DNA of 64,000 nucleotides from Liopterus haemorrhoidalis. Lineage: Eukaryota > Arthropoda > Insecta > Coleoptera > Dytiscidae. The stretch's first letter is position 1, and every line of letters starts with the position of its first letter. Shown here one piece after another: positions 51,638-61,514 of this stretch. The notes beneath the pieces are model-generated. The model worked only from the letters and a program-made list of their open reading frames with translations. It searched no databases and was not told the DNA's origin. The DNA is taken from the NCBI GenBank assembly GCA_963971575.1, contig OZ020623.1:16246980-16310979 (forward strand). Direction: 5' to 3'. The position numbers were made by a program, and so were the translations under genes.

Positions 51638-52947
51638 CACTGCAAATCTCAAGTGAGTACTAGTACTCATTTAAAGTGCGTACATTGCTTGTCCTCGTTT
51701 TTACTCACGTACAAGTGAGTACTTTTGTACGCACTTTAAACGAGTACTAGTACTCACTTAAAGTGAGTACTAGTACGCGTTTTAAATGGGTAGTGGAAAG
51801 GAAGAGAGGGTAGTAATACGCACTTATAGTGCGTACATAGGTATAAAACTCTTTTCTTGAGTGACGTCACAATAAAGCTTTAAAATTCAGGAAAAGTAAA
51901 AATGTTGATTGAACATCGGAAAAATAGTTTTTAAATTATTATAATCAATAATTTATACACTTTTTGCAATCCTTTTCCAGAATTTATGAAGCTTCATATT
52001 TTTCTGTAAATAATAAAATGCGATTATTATTATTTCTTGAATATATTTATTTAAAAAAATTTCAAACCTTTCAGATATTACAACTAAAATAATCATAATG
52101 ATTAAGTATAACTAAGTTCACTTAGTTATCATCTAAAATTCAATAAATTATTCTAAACAATTTCTACGAATAATAGAAGATAAAAATTATGATTTTCTCC
52201 TTAGTTACATTTTGAAACGTATTATTTTAGTATCTAAAATATAATGTAATTGTCTCGGTAATTATGTCGTATAATAGAATCAATGTTCAATCTTTAAACA
52301 TATCTAGAAGGTACCTGAATTAATCTGAGCGCATTTATTCCTAAAATAATGCAATCATCACATGTGCTATTATTATATCGCATTTAAATTAAAACTGCAT
52401 ATTTGTATAACTAACTTTGATGCTTCCAAACCTTCTTAAACAAAAACTATGCAAAAATAAATTCTGGCTTCAGCAGCCTCTCAATGCTACATTTCACTTT
52501 ATTATTATTATTTTTCACTTTTACTTAACTTTAAATTCACTTATTAATCAACAGATACTTTGGCACTTTTTTTTTTAAATTTTAATTGTCTAATAAACGT
52601 TAATATTGTACTATTATTTGGTTGTTTAGTTTTAAAGAGCTTATATGACAGGAAATTTAATATGTTAGGTTAGGTTACTCACATATAACGCGTATTAAAA
52701 GTACGCATTTAAAATGAGTATTAGTACTCACATATAACGCGTAGTTTCAGTTCCGCTTTAGAAGTGAGTACTTGTACTCGTTTTACGTGAGTATTTTGAA
52801 GTACTCATTTATAACGAGTACTAGTACTCACTTCAAGTGCGTACACTTATCTCCTTCTTCAAAGTGAGTACAAGTACGCACTTTAAATGAGTAGTATAAA
52901 AAGTACTCATTTAAAAGGAGTACTATTACTCACTAAGATTTGCAGTG
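51638..52947. mobile_element. Element Q: subterminal arrays of a palindromic GTGAGTACTAGTACTCAC motif
   Basis: Ends CACTGCAAATCTCAAGTGAG and, in reverse, CACTGCAAATCTTAGTGAGT; TA on both sides (51636-51637, 52948-52949). About 180 bp at the left and 260 bp at the right are dense with AGTGAGTACTAGTACTCACT-type palindromes and the variant GTGCGTAC/GTACGCAC spaced by TTTAAA. The 850-bp centre is AT-rich without coding. Such arrays usually bind transposase. Superfamily not assigned (CACTA-like start, TA flanks). Confidence 0.85.
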
Positions 52948-53100
52948 TAGTCGGTAGATGACTTCGCTCTCTTCTTTTCAATAAAGTCCCTAGATTACTG
53001 GGCCTTCAGAACACTCGTTCTCGGCCATCTGGAGAATTAAACTCAACCGCTACTCATTTCTGCACAATATACTGCTATAGTTTGCGTTCAGTCAGTTCAA

Positions 53101-53304
53101 ATGCTCACGAGCGAAACGCAATCTTCAAACTCGATAATTTGTGAGAAATCCCTGGCAAGTTACAGGTCTTCTGGATACAAGCCCTTGTTTCCTCAATCAG
53201 TCTTTGGACAGTTCGTGATGAAATTGCCAAATTTCGATCTTCTCCGAAATGACGTGCGAGACAAATTAAGGACCAGTTACGGTCGCGTGGAACAATTAGG
53301 GTAA
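53101..53304 (+). CDS. Candidate first exon of an unknown gene
   Basis: 67 codons from ATG with mixed, non-repetitive composition (SGYKPLFPQSVFGQFVMKLP, FDLLRNDVRDKLRTSYGRVE). The frame ends inside AGGGTAAGA, a good splice-donor match (G|GTAAGA) whose TAA is the stop. The surrounding 300 bp is less AT-rich than average, and an initiator-like TCAGT lies just upstream. I do not recognise the protein and no acceptor was found; it may be chance. Confidence 0.25.
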   Translation: MLTSETQSSNSIICEKSLASYRSSGYKPLFPQSVFGQFVMKLPNFDLLRNDVRDKLRTSYGRVEQLG

Positions 53305-53717
53305 GAAATTTCGAGTGTTTGTGGCTCGTGGATGCTGTTCGCTAATGACGGTTTATAGTGTAGTTAATAGAGTTTTTAGCAACATCCAAAACACCAACGA
53401 TATTCCAATACTGCGGCCATCTTCAAATAATGGCGAAGCTAGTACAACGTCTTCCTGCCACATTTTAATTTTATTGCACAAAAAAAGACTTGTAGGAGTT
53501 TAGAAATCTCTAAGGTGGGTAACTAATGGCAAAATTTTATTTTAGCAATGAGTTATTTGTGTCAAAACTTACGTACTTAATATGCGATATTTTATAGTCT
53601 TCGTTCAAACGGGTGTTATTTATTGTTTCAGCCTGTTTAATTACCAACAAAAAATATTTGTTTATGCAGACATTGTGTTACCTCCCATTACTTATAGTTT
53701 CTTAATAAAACGGTTAA

Positions 53718-54239
53718 CCCTTTACTGCATGCATTTTTATTTTTGGCTGAAATAATTTATCTGCATTAGGAATTGGTTCTTATTGATAGAAAAAATAATT
53801 AAAAAAATATATTTAAAATATTAATTATTATTTTCATGAAAAAATAATAATTAAAATAATAATTTAGAGTTTGTGCCATACATGGAACATTATGATTCTA
53901 CATTATGTAACAAAAGAAAATTATTCCGTATTATTTGCTCGTCAATTGCTGGGTGTTCTTTCATTAGGGATTAAAAGCAGTCGCCCTCGAATTTTTGAAA
54001 GAAAAGATCGTATCTTCTAGTTGTCCTTTCTCAATAAATTCAGAGTTATCGTTCAAGTGCAAATTCCGCTTGATATCCTCAAATATATTGCAGCCTATTA
54101 CTTGAGATACTGCGGGATCCATTGCTGTGTATGTGGCATATATGAACATTAATGAAGTAACGTTCTGATTCATTTTTAAAAGTAAAATAAAAAATTAAAC
54201 TCGGAATGTGCCGTATATGGCACACTATGCGGCAAAGGG
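53718..54239 (-). mobile_element. piggyBac element, deleted, with TTAA target
   Basis: Ends CCCTTTACTGCATGCA and, in reverse, CCCTTTGCCGCATAGTGTGC; TTAA on both sides (53714-53717, 54240-54243). The TTAA target and CCCTTT-type termini are diagnostic of piggyBac. 522 bp. Confidence 0.93.
53964..54173 (-). pseudogene. piggyBac transposase fragment
   Basis: The minus strand reads SLMFIYATYTAMDPAVSQVI and NIFEDIKRNLHLNDNSEFIE, the part of the piggyBac transposase around FxxIxRxLHxNDN, upstream of the first catalytic Asp. Catalytic residues and the C-terminal zinc motif are deleted. Confidence 0.75.
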
Positions 54240-54308
54240 TTAAATAATTTTTATCAACCTTTAAAATACAACATTAAGGCAGTCTCATTTTTTTTGTTGG
54301 CCAGTGTA

Positions 54309-54905
54309 CGATGGTTGCCTCTTATATTTCGGGATTGCGCTAAACTAGTGCTGCAATCTGGCAACTGACGTTTCTATCGTAAAGTTTGACATTTTTAACG
54401 GTATACTTACTCAGAACGTTTGGACGTACGAGTGATATTTCGACGTGGATTTACCCAATAACAATGCATCGATGAACTTAATTCGACTTTTGGCGATGAA
54501 GCACCATCAATGATTACTGGTTATCGATGGTTTCAGACTTCAATCGTGGCCGTAGTTCCCTTAAAGACAAATTTCGTAAAGGTCGTCCAAAATCGGTTGT
54601 TGTTCCGGAAAACATTGATGCCGTGCGTGAACTGATACTGCAAGATCGTCATGTGACTTATCGTGAGTTTGAGGTATCCTTGGGCATTAGTGGGACCAGC
54701 ATACATTCACTATTGCATGAACATTTGGCCGTCAAAAATATTGGTTCGCGCTGGATCCCGTATAATTTGACAATCGGAGTGGAAAATAGCTCATGCAAAA
54801 TTGTATTGATCTTCATGAAGAATACTTTGAAAAACAATAAAGCCACTTTTGTTGATAAATAATTGTTTTTAATCTCAAATCCCGAAATATAAAAAGCAAC
54901 CCTCG
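54309..54905 (+). mobile_element. Mariner B3, deleted derivative
   Basis: TIRs CGATGGTTGCCTCTTATATT and, in reverse, CGAGGGTTGCTTTTTATATT; TA flanks (54307-54308, 54906-54907). 597 bp. Deleted at the same place as B1 and B2. Confidence 0.93.
54470..54862 (+). pseudogene. Mariner B3 transposase, N-terminus fused to C-terminal scrap
   Basis: Reads DELNSTFGDEAPS, then from 54527 FNRGRSSLKDKFRKGRPKSV, NIDAVRELILQDRHVTYREF, SLGISGTSIHSLLHEHLAVK and SRWIPYNLTIGVE, followed by frameshifted 3' sequence (KNTLKNNKATFVDK). The 111-codon frame is the DNA-binding half of the transposase, largely intact. Confidence 0.88.
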
Positions 54906-54909
54906 TATA

Positions 54910-55048
54910 TGTTATTTTTTTAAATTTCATAATCAATTAATCGATGAATCGATTATTTTCTACCAATTTAATCGAAATTCAATTATAGCATTAACATATA
55001 AAACTAAATAATAAATTAACCGATTAATTAGTTTTATTGCCATCTCTA
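54910..55048. mobile_element. hAT-like fragment ending TTGCCATCTCTA
   Basis: Repeated ATTAATCGAT motifs end in ATTGCCATCTCTA, as at 58274-58393. Reversed, TAGAGATGGCAA would be a hAT-type terminus. Only one end is seen. Confidence 0.5.
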
Positions 55049-55407
55049 AACCTTGTACTATCAGCTATGGGAAACGTCCAAAATAATGGTATCCTCAGAA
55101 ATTGTAAGGAACTGACAATTTTGCCTGGATAAAAAAATAGATATTTTAAAATCATAAGACAGCTGTCAATATATTTCGAGATCAAAAATTCAATCTTCTT
55201 TGAAGAGCGTGTGTGTAGGGACTCACTTGGATACAGCGTACAGTAAGGGCACATTCACCCCTTAACGCAGTTGTGAATCCACCACGCGTAATGAAATTTA
55301 AAATATGTCAACAAAATTGATGGATATATAACCGTATTAATCTTATGTAATATTGGAATTTTTCTTTCCTGCAAATTTTAGTAGATGTAAACCTATGTTT
55401 CTTTTAT
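55049..55407. other. No gene seen
   Basis: No recognised element or coding region. Confidence 0.5.
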
Positions 55408-55964
55408 TATACATGATAAACGCTTGCTAGAGTTTGTAATAATATCAATTAAGACACAAAGATCCAAGAACAAACGAGCATTTATTACCAAATCTATTTA
55501 CAATCTGTCACATATATATCATGTTATGGTTACTATCGTAACATATTACAAAGGACGTTCAATAACTAGTCCTGATCCTAACACGGCCGTCCTGATCTTG
55601 CCGCATTCTCGCAACATCACCTAAATTTAGCTGGAAAATAAAACAACTTGAGGTTCCTGACCATCCAGGGTTTTACTGAACTCCTTGAGGTCCCTGAACA
55701 TTCAGCGTCAAACAAAACAAACACAGCTCCTTCAGGTCCCTGACCATCCAGAGTTCCTCGGAACTCCTTAAAGTCCCTGATTATAAAAGCTTTCTAGAGT
55801 TTGTAATAATAACAATCAAAACACACAGATCCAAGCAAAAACCAGCATTTATTACCACATCTATCATATTTACAATCTGTCAGATATATGTTATTATGTT
55901 ATCGTTGTTATCTTAACATATTACAAAGGACGTCCAAGAACTAGTCCCGATCCTAACATGCATT
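55408..55964 (-). mobile_element. TRIM-like element: two direct repeats around a short spacer
   Basis: Two direct repeats of about 175-185 bp (55408-55584 and about 55780-55964). On the minus strand each starts TGTTAGGATC and contains a AATAAATGC poly(A)-type signal, and ends near TTTATNATCA, so they look like LTRs. The 195-bp spacer has three copies of GGTCCCTGACCATCCAGAG-like sequence and no ORF. The repeats have diverged visibly. Flanks TACAT/TGCAT may be an imperfect TSD. Confidence 0.6.
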
Positions 55965-56385
55965 ATTATTTAATGTGTAAATTGAATTAGATAATGGATT
56001 TTTATTGTTCAAAAACCACTTGGATACAGTTGTAACAATCGTGGCCGGGGACAATTGTAATGTGTTACATCCCCACCAGATTTAAATAGAAATAATTTTG
56101 AAGCCAAAGATATCTAAAATGTTTTACCTACTTAACTCTAGTCCTTTTATGTATATATTTTCTCCATGACCACTATAGAATTTACCAATTCTAAAACCAA
56201 TTTTGACTACAGAAAGTTAATATTCTAACACAAGAGTTGGAATGTTATTCTAAAGCACTTATCTTCTTATGCATTTTGCGTGAATTTCATTCCATCACTT
56301 GTTATGGAATAACTATTCTATGCTTGTTGTCATTTGTTTTTGTAGGGTTACATTAAAATATATGCAATGTTTACATTAAATAAAT
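55965..56385. other. No gene seen
   Basis: AT-rich sequence with nothing recognised; ends in the TSD of the next MITE. Confidence 0.5.
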
Positions 56386-56843
56386 CAGGGCTTCGAACCG
56401 TTATTATTTTCGTTTCGGTTTTCGTTCCGGTTCAACTAAAATAAATAAATATCAGTTCGGTTCCGGCAAAAATAACGGTTTTTTTCGGTTTTCGGTTCAG
56501 TTCCGAGTGAATTTTTAAATGCTTTTATTTGTATTAGAAATTTATTTTCTACTATAATTTAGAAGAAAATTTTATTCCTTATTTTGTAATAATCATACCA
56601 AGGCCGCTGCCAGGGTGGGGGTACTGAGCGCCCCCCGTGAAATGGAAGCGCATTTTTAATTTTTTTATCAGTTAAAAAAAAATATTTTTTTCTGCTCATT
56701 TCATGTATTTTATATTCACTTCCATAAACATCATCTGAACCGAAATAAACCGATATTTTTTTCGGTTCAGCTCCGTTTTTCGTTCCAACAAAAATAACGG
56801 CTTTTTTTTTCGGTTTTCGGTTCAGTTCCGGTTCGAAGCCCTG
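56386..56843. mobile_element. hAT MITE P2, 458 bp, perfect 8-bp TSD
   Basis: Starts CAGGGCTTCGAACCG and ends CGGTTCGAAGCCCTG; TSD AAATAAAT at 56378-56385 and 56844-56851. Many GTTCGGTT/CGGTTTTCGGTT motifs near both ends. Uninterrupted copy of the MITE that hosts the two copia elements. Confidence 0.96.
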
Positions 56844-56851
56844 AAATAAAT

Positions 56852-57230
56852 GCAACATAACTTCCTAAAAAGTATTAAAATAGTGGCCGATGTGCGGTAA
56901 ATTAAATTAAAATTAAACAAATAATAAATAAAAAAATAAGTTTAATTAATTAATTGATTGATTTGTTATGTAATATAAATTATTTGTTAAGATAAAGCGT
57001 TTGCTAAAATAATTATTTGTTCATTTTTTTTTCTTTCTGGTGGTCGTGGAGAAAGTAGGATCTGTGACTCGGTTGGAAGAGAAAATTCGATGCTCGTGGT
57101 TCCTCACGAACGAAAGGTTGGTTGTTTTAAGCTATTGCCGAAAGATGATATTAGCTGTATCAGTAGTTTTTCTTTGGGGGCCCATATTGTATGCAAGGCC
57201 CATATTAGGAACTTCTCGTCTCTATGCTTT
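56852..57230. other. No gene seen
   Basis: AT-rich; the ORF at 57040-57234 has no recognisable content. Confidence 0.45.
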
Positions 57231-58285
57231 TTAGGGTTTTGTAATTATGACCAAAAAACCCTTATACCGTCATTTTGTCATCTGTCTGTCTGTCTGTCTG
57301 TTCGGTAAAAATTGTAGCCAAACGGCTAATACTAGAGACTTGAAATTTGGCATACTTCTACAACTCTTTGACCCGCACATAGGAAAAATACCAGAACATC
57401 TAAAAAACATATCTTCCAAAAAATATAAACAAATATGTGCTCATCGAAAAAAAAAAATATTTTTTTAAAATTCTGTGTAGGGTATCAAATGAAAGCTCTT
57501 AGTACGTAGATTAATGGTTAAAATTTTATTTTTACAAAATAAATTATTTTGAGGCGATTTATGCCAAAATTATGCAAAAAAAAATTTTGTCCCACACGCT
57601 GTAGCCCAGATGGTTTAAACTAAAAATCGAAAAAAATTCTAAGTAATTTACATTGGTGTGAACCGGAATAGTACAACAGGAATTTTTGATCAGATTATGT
57701 TTTCGGAAAATAACGCATTTTTTGTGTTTTTAACTAAAATATGTTAAATATTTAATTCGCTATGTAACACAATGAACAAGTAAGCTCCCGTAGCGTAGTC
57801 CGATATGTCCTCGCTTCGTAATTTGGAAACTACAGTTCGATTCCCGTTAGTTTTTATTTTTTCTGTTTTTTTTTTTTGCATTTTCATTTTGTTTAAATTA
57901 TTTTGTCAAAATTCTAGTTATATTTTGCCAAATGTTGCATTTAATTTTTAAAGGCGTAAATTTAATAACTAGTGGGAAGTGTTGAAATTATAATTTAATT
58001 CTATGTTGGAATGTATACGAAATCAGAGGGGCGGAGTTTATGACTAAAACAACCAATGGAAGCCGTAGGCGCATTTTTCAAAATATTAATGAACCTTGCT
58101 GTATAAAAAATATACTGCAAATAATTAGAAATCCCAAATAATGGTATTAGGCATTCGAATTAAAATTAATAAAAAAATATTTTAAGATAAAATTTGTTTT
58201 GACATCCCAAATAATCATCATTCACTTACTAAATATCTGCGTAACCCTGAAATGTGTGAAAATTCACACTTCACATAAATTTTTT
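57231..58285 (-). repeat. Rep-E dispersed repeat, copy 2, inverted
   Basis: Begins ATGACCAAAAAACCCTTATA-type sequence with a GTCT microsatellite (57281-57302), and ends TGAAATGTGTGAAAATTCAC. Homologous over its length to 35890-36835. Contains a tRNA-like segment at 57784-57850. Confidence 0.75.
57784..57850 (+). ncRNA. tRNA-like segment with pol III boxes
   Basis: GCTCCCGTAGCGTAGTCCG contains an A-box-like TAGCGTAGTCCG, and 44 nt later AGTTCGATTCC is a near-perfect B box. It cannot fold as a full tRNA by eye and lies within Rep-E, so it is probably a SINE-type head rather than a tRNA gene. Confidence 0.5.
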
Positions 58286-58393
58286 TTATTTCATAATCGA
58301 TTATTTTTTAGCAATTTATTCGTAAATCGATTATAATATTTCGATTAATAAAATGATCAATTAATCGATTAATTAATTTTTATTGCCATCTCT
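58274..58393. mobile_element. hAT-like fragment ending TTGCCATCTCTA, second copy
   Basis: AATCGATTA motifs, then ATTGCCATCTCTA at 58381-58393, matching 54910-55048. Confidence 0.5.
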
Positions 58394-59018
58394 ATTCAGA
58401 ATGAGTTCTCATCCTCTTAAGAGTCCTTTCCAATGTCATATAAGTATCCTTTTCCATTCAACACTTTTGTAATATACCTCATAAATCCGTACTTTAATTA
58501 TGAATTAGCAAACAAAATGTTCATGATACTTTTAAAAAATAAATGATGTACACCAGTTTGTTAACTTTTGGTGAAAATTCTATGTTAAAGGTTTTCCTGA
58601 TTTAATATTAATCCGATCTGGTTTTGTTAGAGTTGTGGAAGTTACTGGCGTCCTTCTCTAACGCGATAATCTAGTTAGTTGATTACTTTAAAGTCTGATA
58701 TATTAATTTTCAGGAGCTGTCAACGTATGAAATATAAAATTAAAGCGTAATATTGTTCATTAATTTCATTATTAATTTTAATATAAACCAACTAAATCAT
58801 TTTCCGAAATTATGATTCGGAATAATTTTATTAAAATATTATACACATTAATACCTTTCCTTAAGGGGACGCGCAAAAAAGGACGCGTAAAGTTTCCAAT
58901 ACAAAATTTACAATCTGAAATAAAATTAAGAACAATCTATGAATCAAAATTTTTAGCGAATTTTTATCGATCTAATAGGATATTTTAAATTGTAAAAAAA
59001 TAGTATTTTATTTAATAA
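58394..59018. other. No gene seen
   Basis: AT-rich sequence, nothing recognised. Confidence 0.5.
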
Positions 59019-59290
59019 CTAGGTTATTACCCGTCAACAATGACGGATTTATAATATAAAATTTTCAATTGTTTGTATGTGTATTTAGATTTATTTTTTG
59101 ACGTATTCTAATTTCGTCGCCAGCCTGCGAATCATGGGACAGGATATCATCAGTTAACTAATCACGGGAGAGGGCGTCACCTGTCAGCCAATCAAGAAAC
59201 AGGGTGTCCCCAGTTAGCCAATCACGAGAACTTTAGAAAAATTGACGTCATAATGTTACCGATACTACATACAGACACTTGCTAATTATA
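59019..59290 (-). mobile_element. Short non-autonomous Helitron
   Basis: On the minus strand the 3' end has hairpin CCGTCATTGTTGACGG, then GTAATAAC and CTAG (59022-59019) followed by T. The 5' end TATATAATTAGCAAGTGTCT is at about 59290. Three internal GTGATTGGCT-like motifs. About 270 bp, the same as the unit at 34970-35214. The mariner that follows starts at a TA within its 5' tip. Confidence 0.88.
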
Positions 59291-59292
59291 TA

Positions 59293-59885
59293 CCAGGTCT
59301 ACAAGTATGAAATGCGGATTTTTTTCAAACTTGCCGCGCAAACAGATTGTATAGTTCAAAGTTTCAACACATGTGGCGTTTTGTTAAGTTATCATTAAGT
59401 ATCAAATGCGTATAGGTTATAATTTAAAAAGTGATCATATAGTTTTGTTTTACTGTGTTAAAAACGTCAAATTTTAATAAAAAGCATTCGCGGACAGTAC
59501 TACTGTTTTGTTTTCATTTGAAACAAACTGCTACTGAATCATACCGACTGCTTCGAGAAGCTTATGGTGAATATGCTCCATCGCAAGATACGTGTGAACG
59601 ATGGTTTCGGCGTTTCAAAAGTGGTGACTTTGATCTTACAGACAAAGAACATGGAAAACCTCCAAAAAAATATGAAGATACAAAATTGGAAACATTGCTA
59701 CAGGAAGACGATAGTCAATCACAAAAACAACTAGCAGAGCAGTTAGGCGTTAGTCAACAAGCTGTTTCCAATCGCCTACGAGAGGTGGGTAAGATCCAGA
59801 AAGTCGGCAGATGGGTTCCACATGCATTGAATGAGAGACAGATGGAAAAACGCAAAAAAATAATTTCAAATAAATTTCAAAAAGA
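59293..59885 (+). mobile_element. Mariner J, 3'-truncated
   Basis: 5' TIR CCAGGTCTACAAGTATGAAA after TA (59291-59292). The coding region is open but stops after the DNA-binding half, and the sequence passes directly into Rep-M copy 2. No 3' TIR. Confidence 0.8.
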
Positions 59886-59901
59886 GTTCAAATTTAGCTA
59901 A
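59455..59901 (+). pseudogene. Mariner J transposase, DNA-binding half
   Basis: The frame starts at GTG (59455) where the family normally has ATG (MLKTSNFNKKH...), so the start codon is probably mutated. It is open for 148 codons: TVLLFCFHLKQTATESYRLL, EYAPSQDTCERWFRRFKSGD (first HTH), GKPPKKYEDTKLETLL, QKQLAEQLGVSQQAVSNRLR (second HTH), KVGRWVPHALNERQMEKRKK. It then enters unrelated sequence (FQKEFKFS) and stops. No catalytic domain. Clean frame suggests a young copy. Confidence 0.85.
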
Positions 59902-60800
59902 AATATAGTTTTAAGCTAATTTTAGGGTGAGGGTTATGAAAAATATATTTTAAACAATTCATAATTTTAGTTTTTGTGTTCGAACCGATTTGTCTTTAAT
60001 TCTGAAACTTTTGCCCAAACTTCAAAATGGACCCAATTTGGTTGATCTATGACAAAAAATACATACTTATAAATTTGAAATTTTGATAGAGTTCGATTTT
60101 ACCCAAAATATGGTTTTAAGCTAATTTTAGGGTAAGGATTATGAAAACCATATTTAAAAAATTCATGCTTTTCTAGTTTTTGAGTTAGGGCCGATTTGGG
60201 TCAGTTTTTTGCCTATAATTCCAAAACTTTTGCCCAAACTTCAAAATGGACCATATTTTATTGTATACGACCAAAAAGGCATATTTGTAATAATTTTCAA
60301 TAAAATCTTTTGTAAATTTTTTTGCTTAAAAATCACGATTTTTTTTAATGTCTACCCCATACGATTTTTTCGATTTTTGGCCATTTTCAAAGGTTTTGGA
60401 TTACTGCCCATAATAAACTTAATAATTGGTTTAATAAACCCCTGTTTTCTGTCCCTAACCATATTTTTGTTAGGAATTATCAAAAAAAAAAAAAATTAAA
60501 TTTAAAAAAAAATTAAAATTTTTAACAAAATGTTTTTTTCAAAATATGGTTACAAGTCAATTAGGACCTCAAGATTTTACTTATCGCATTTCGTTTCTGA
60601 GATACGTCTATGCAAAGATGAAAATTTCTATAAATCAAGCGATATTAAAATTTGTCATAATTTTAAAATGCGCAAGGCGAATAATGCCTCAATTTTTATC
60701 TAGACTAACTAAACTACGAGGAGTCCCAAAATTCTAACCTCAGGTCTTTTCTCTAACCGTTTTTGAGTTCTGATTTTCTTTTTTTTTTTTTTTTAATTCA
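59886..60800 (+). repeat. Rep-M dispersed repeat, copy 2
   Basis: Contains an internal near-duplicate (AAGCTAATTTTAGGGT at about 59912 and 60117; CTTTTGCCCAAACTTCAAAA at about 60008 and 60226). Matches 30880-32190 in inverted orientation. Noncoding. Confidence 0.7.
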
Positions 60801-61064
60801 TAATTTTCACAAATAATGTAAATTAAGAATTCAATAAAAAATGCAAATTTGAATATTGTATATAAGTCTTTGAGCTAGATGTATGCCAATTCTAAAATCA
60901 TTTCTTTGAAAAACTTAAAAAATTATCGAGAAAAAGCAAAAGGGAAGCCCATATTACGACCTTCTTCTCTAATTTTTATCTGTTTAAGAGGATTTTGATA
61001 ATTTTGTTTAGCAAAAGCCTTCAGTCTTCAGTCAGGAAAAAGTGAGCTTGTGACAACTTACAAA
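60801..61064. other. No gene seen
   Basis: AT-rich sequence, possibly including the outer part of MITE F5. Confidence 0.4.
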
Positions 61065-61109
61065 AATTAAAATTCCATTTAGTTCCGCCTAAAGGATTGG
61101 AATAGCCCA
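61030..61109. mobile_element. MITE F5, right end only
   Basis: GTGACAACTTACAAAAATT, then TTAGTTCCGCCTAAAGGATT and GGAATAGCCC, matching the right end of MITE F. It lies next to F4, so two F ends abut in opposite orientation. Confidence 0.65.
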
Positions 61110-61112
61110 TTA

Positions 61113-61468
61113 TAGGCTATTCCAAACGTTTAGGCGGAACTAGATTTTGAAATCTAGTAATTTTTATCTATTAATTCGGACTTTTGGTCGTACATTATTT
61201 AAGCTTTGTAAAACATACTAATATTGCAAATTATAGATTAAATTGATTGTCATTATAAAATGTTCTGTTCATTGCACTTTAATAGTCATTTTTAATAAAA
61301 ATTTCCCTTTAATTTTTTTTTTGTCGTTTCCATGGTGGTACTGTTGGAGTTTTAAATTTTAACATAGCAAACGTGAAACATGAAATAACCCAAGCAAGGT
61401 CCCTTCTCGTGACAACCTAAAAGAACAAATTTCCCACTTAGTTCCGCCTAAACGTTTGGAATAATCTG
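61113..61468. mobile_element. MITE F4, 356 bp
   Basis: Starts TAGGCTATTCCAAACGTTTA and ends CCTAAACGTTTGGAATAATC; TA on both sides (61111-61112, 61469-61470). Undisturbed copy of the MITE seen at 15133 and 41347. Confidence 0.9.
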
Positions 61469-61514
61469 TATCTACGATTTAAAAGAAGTAAAAATAAATA
61501 ACATACACATCGAT

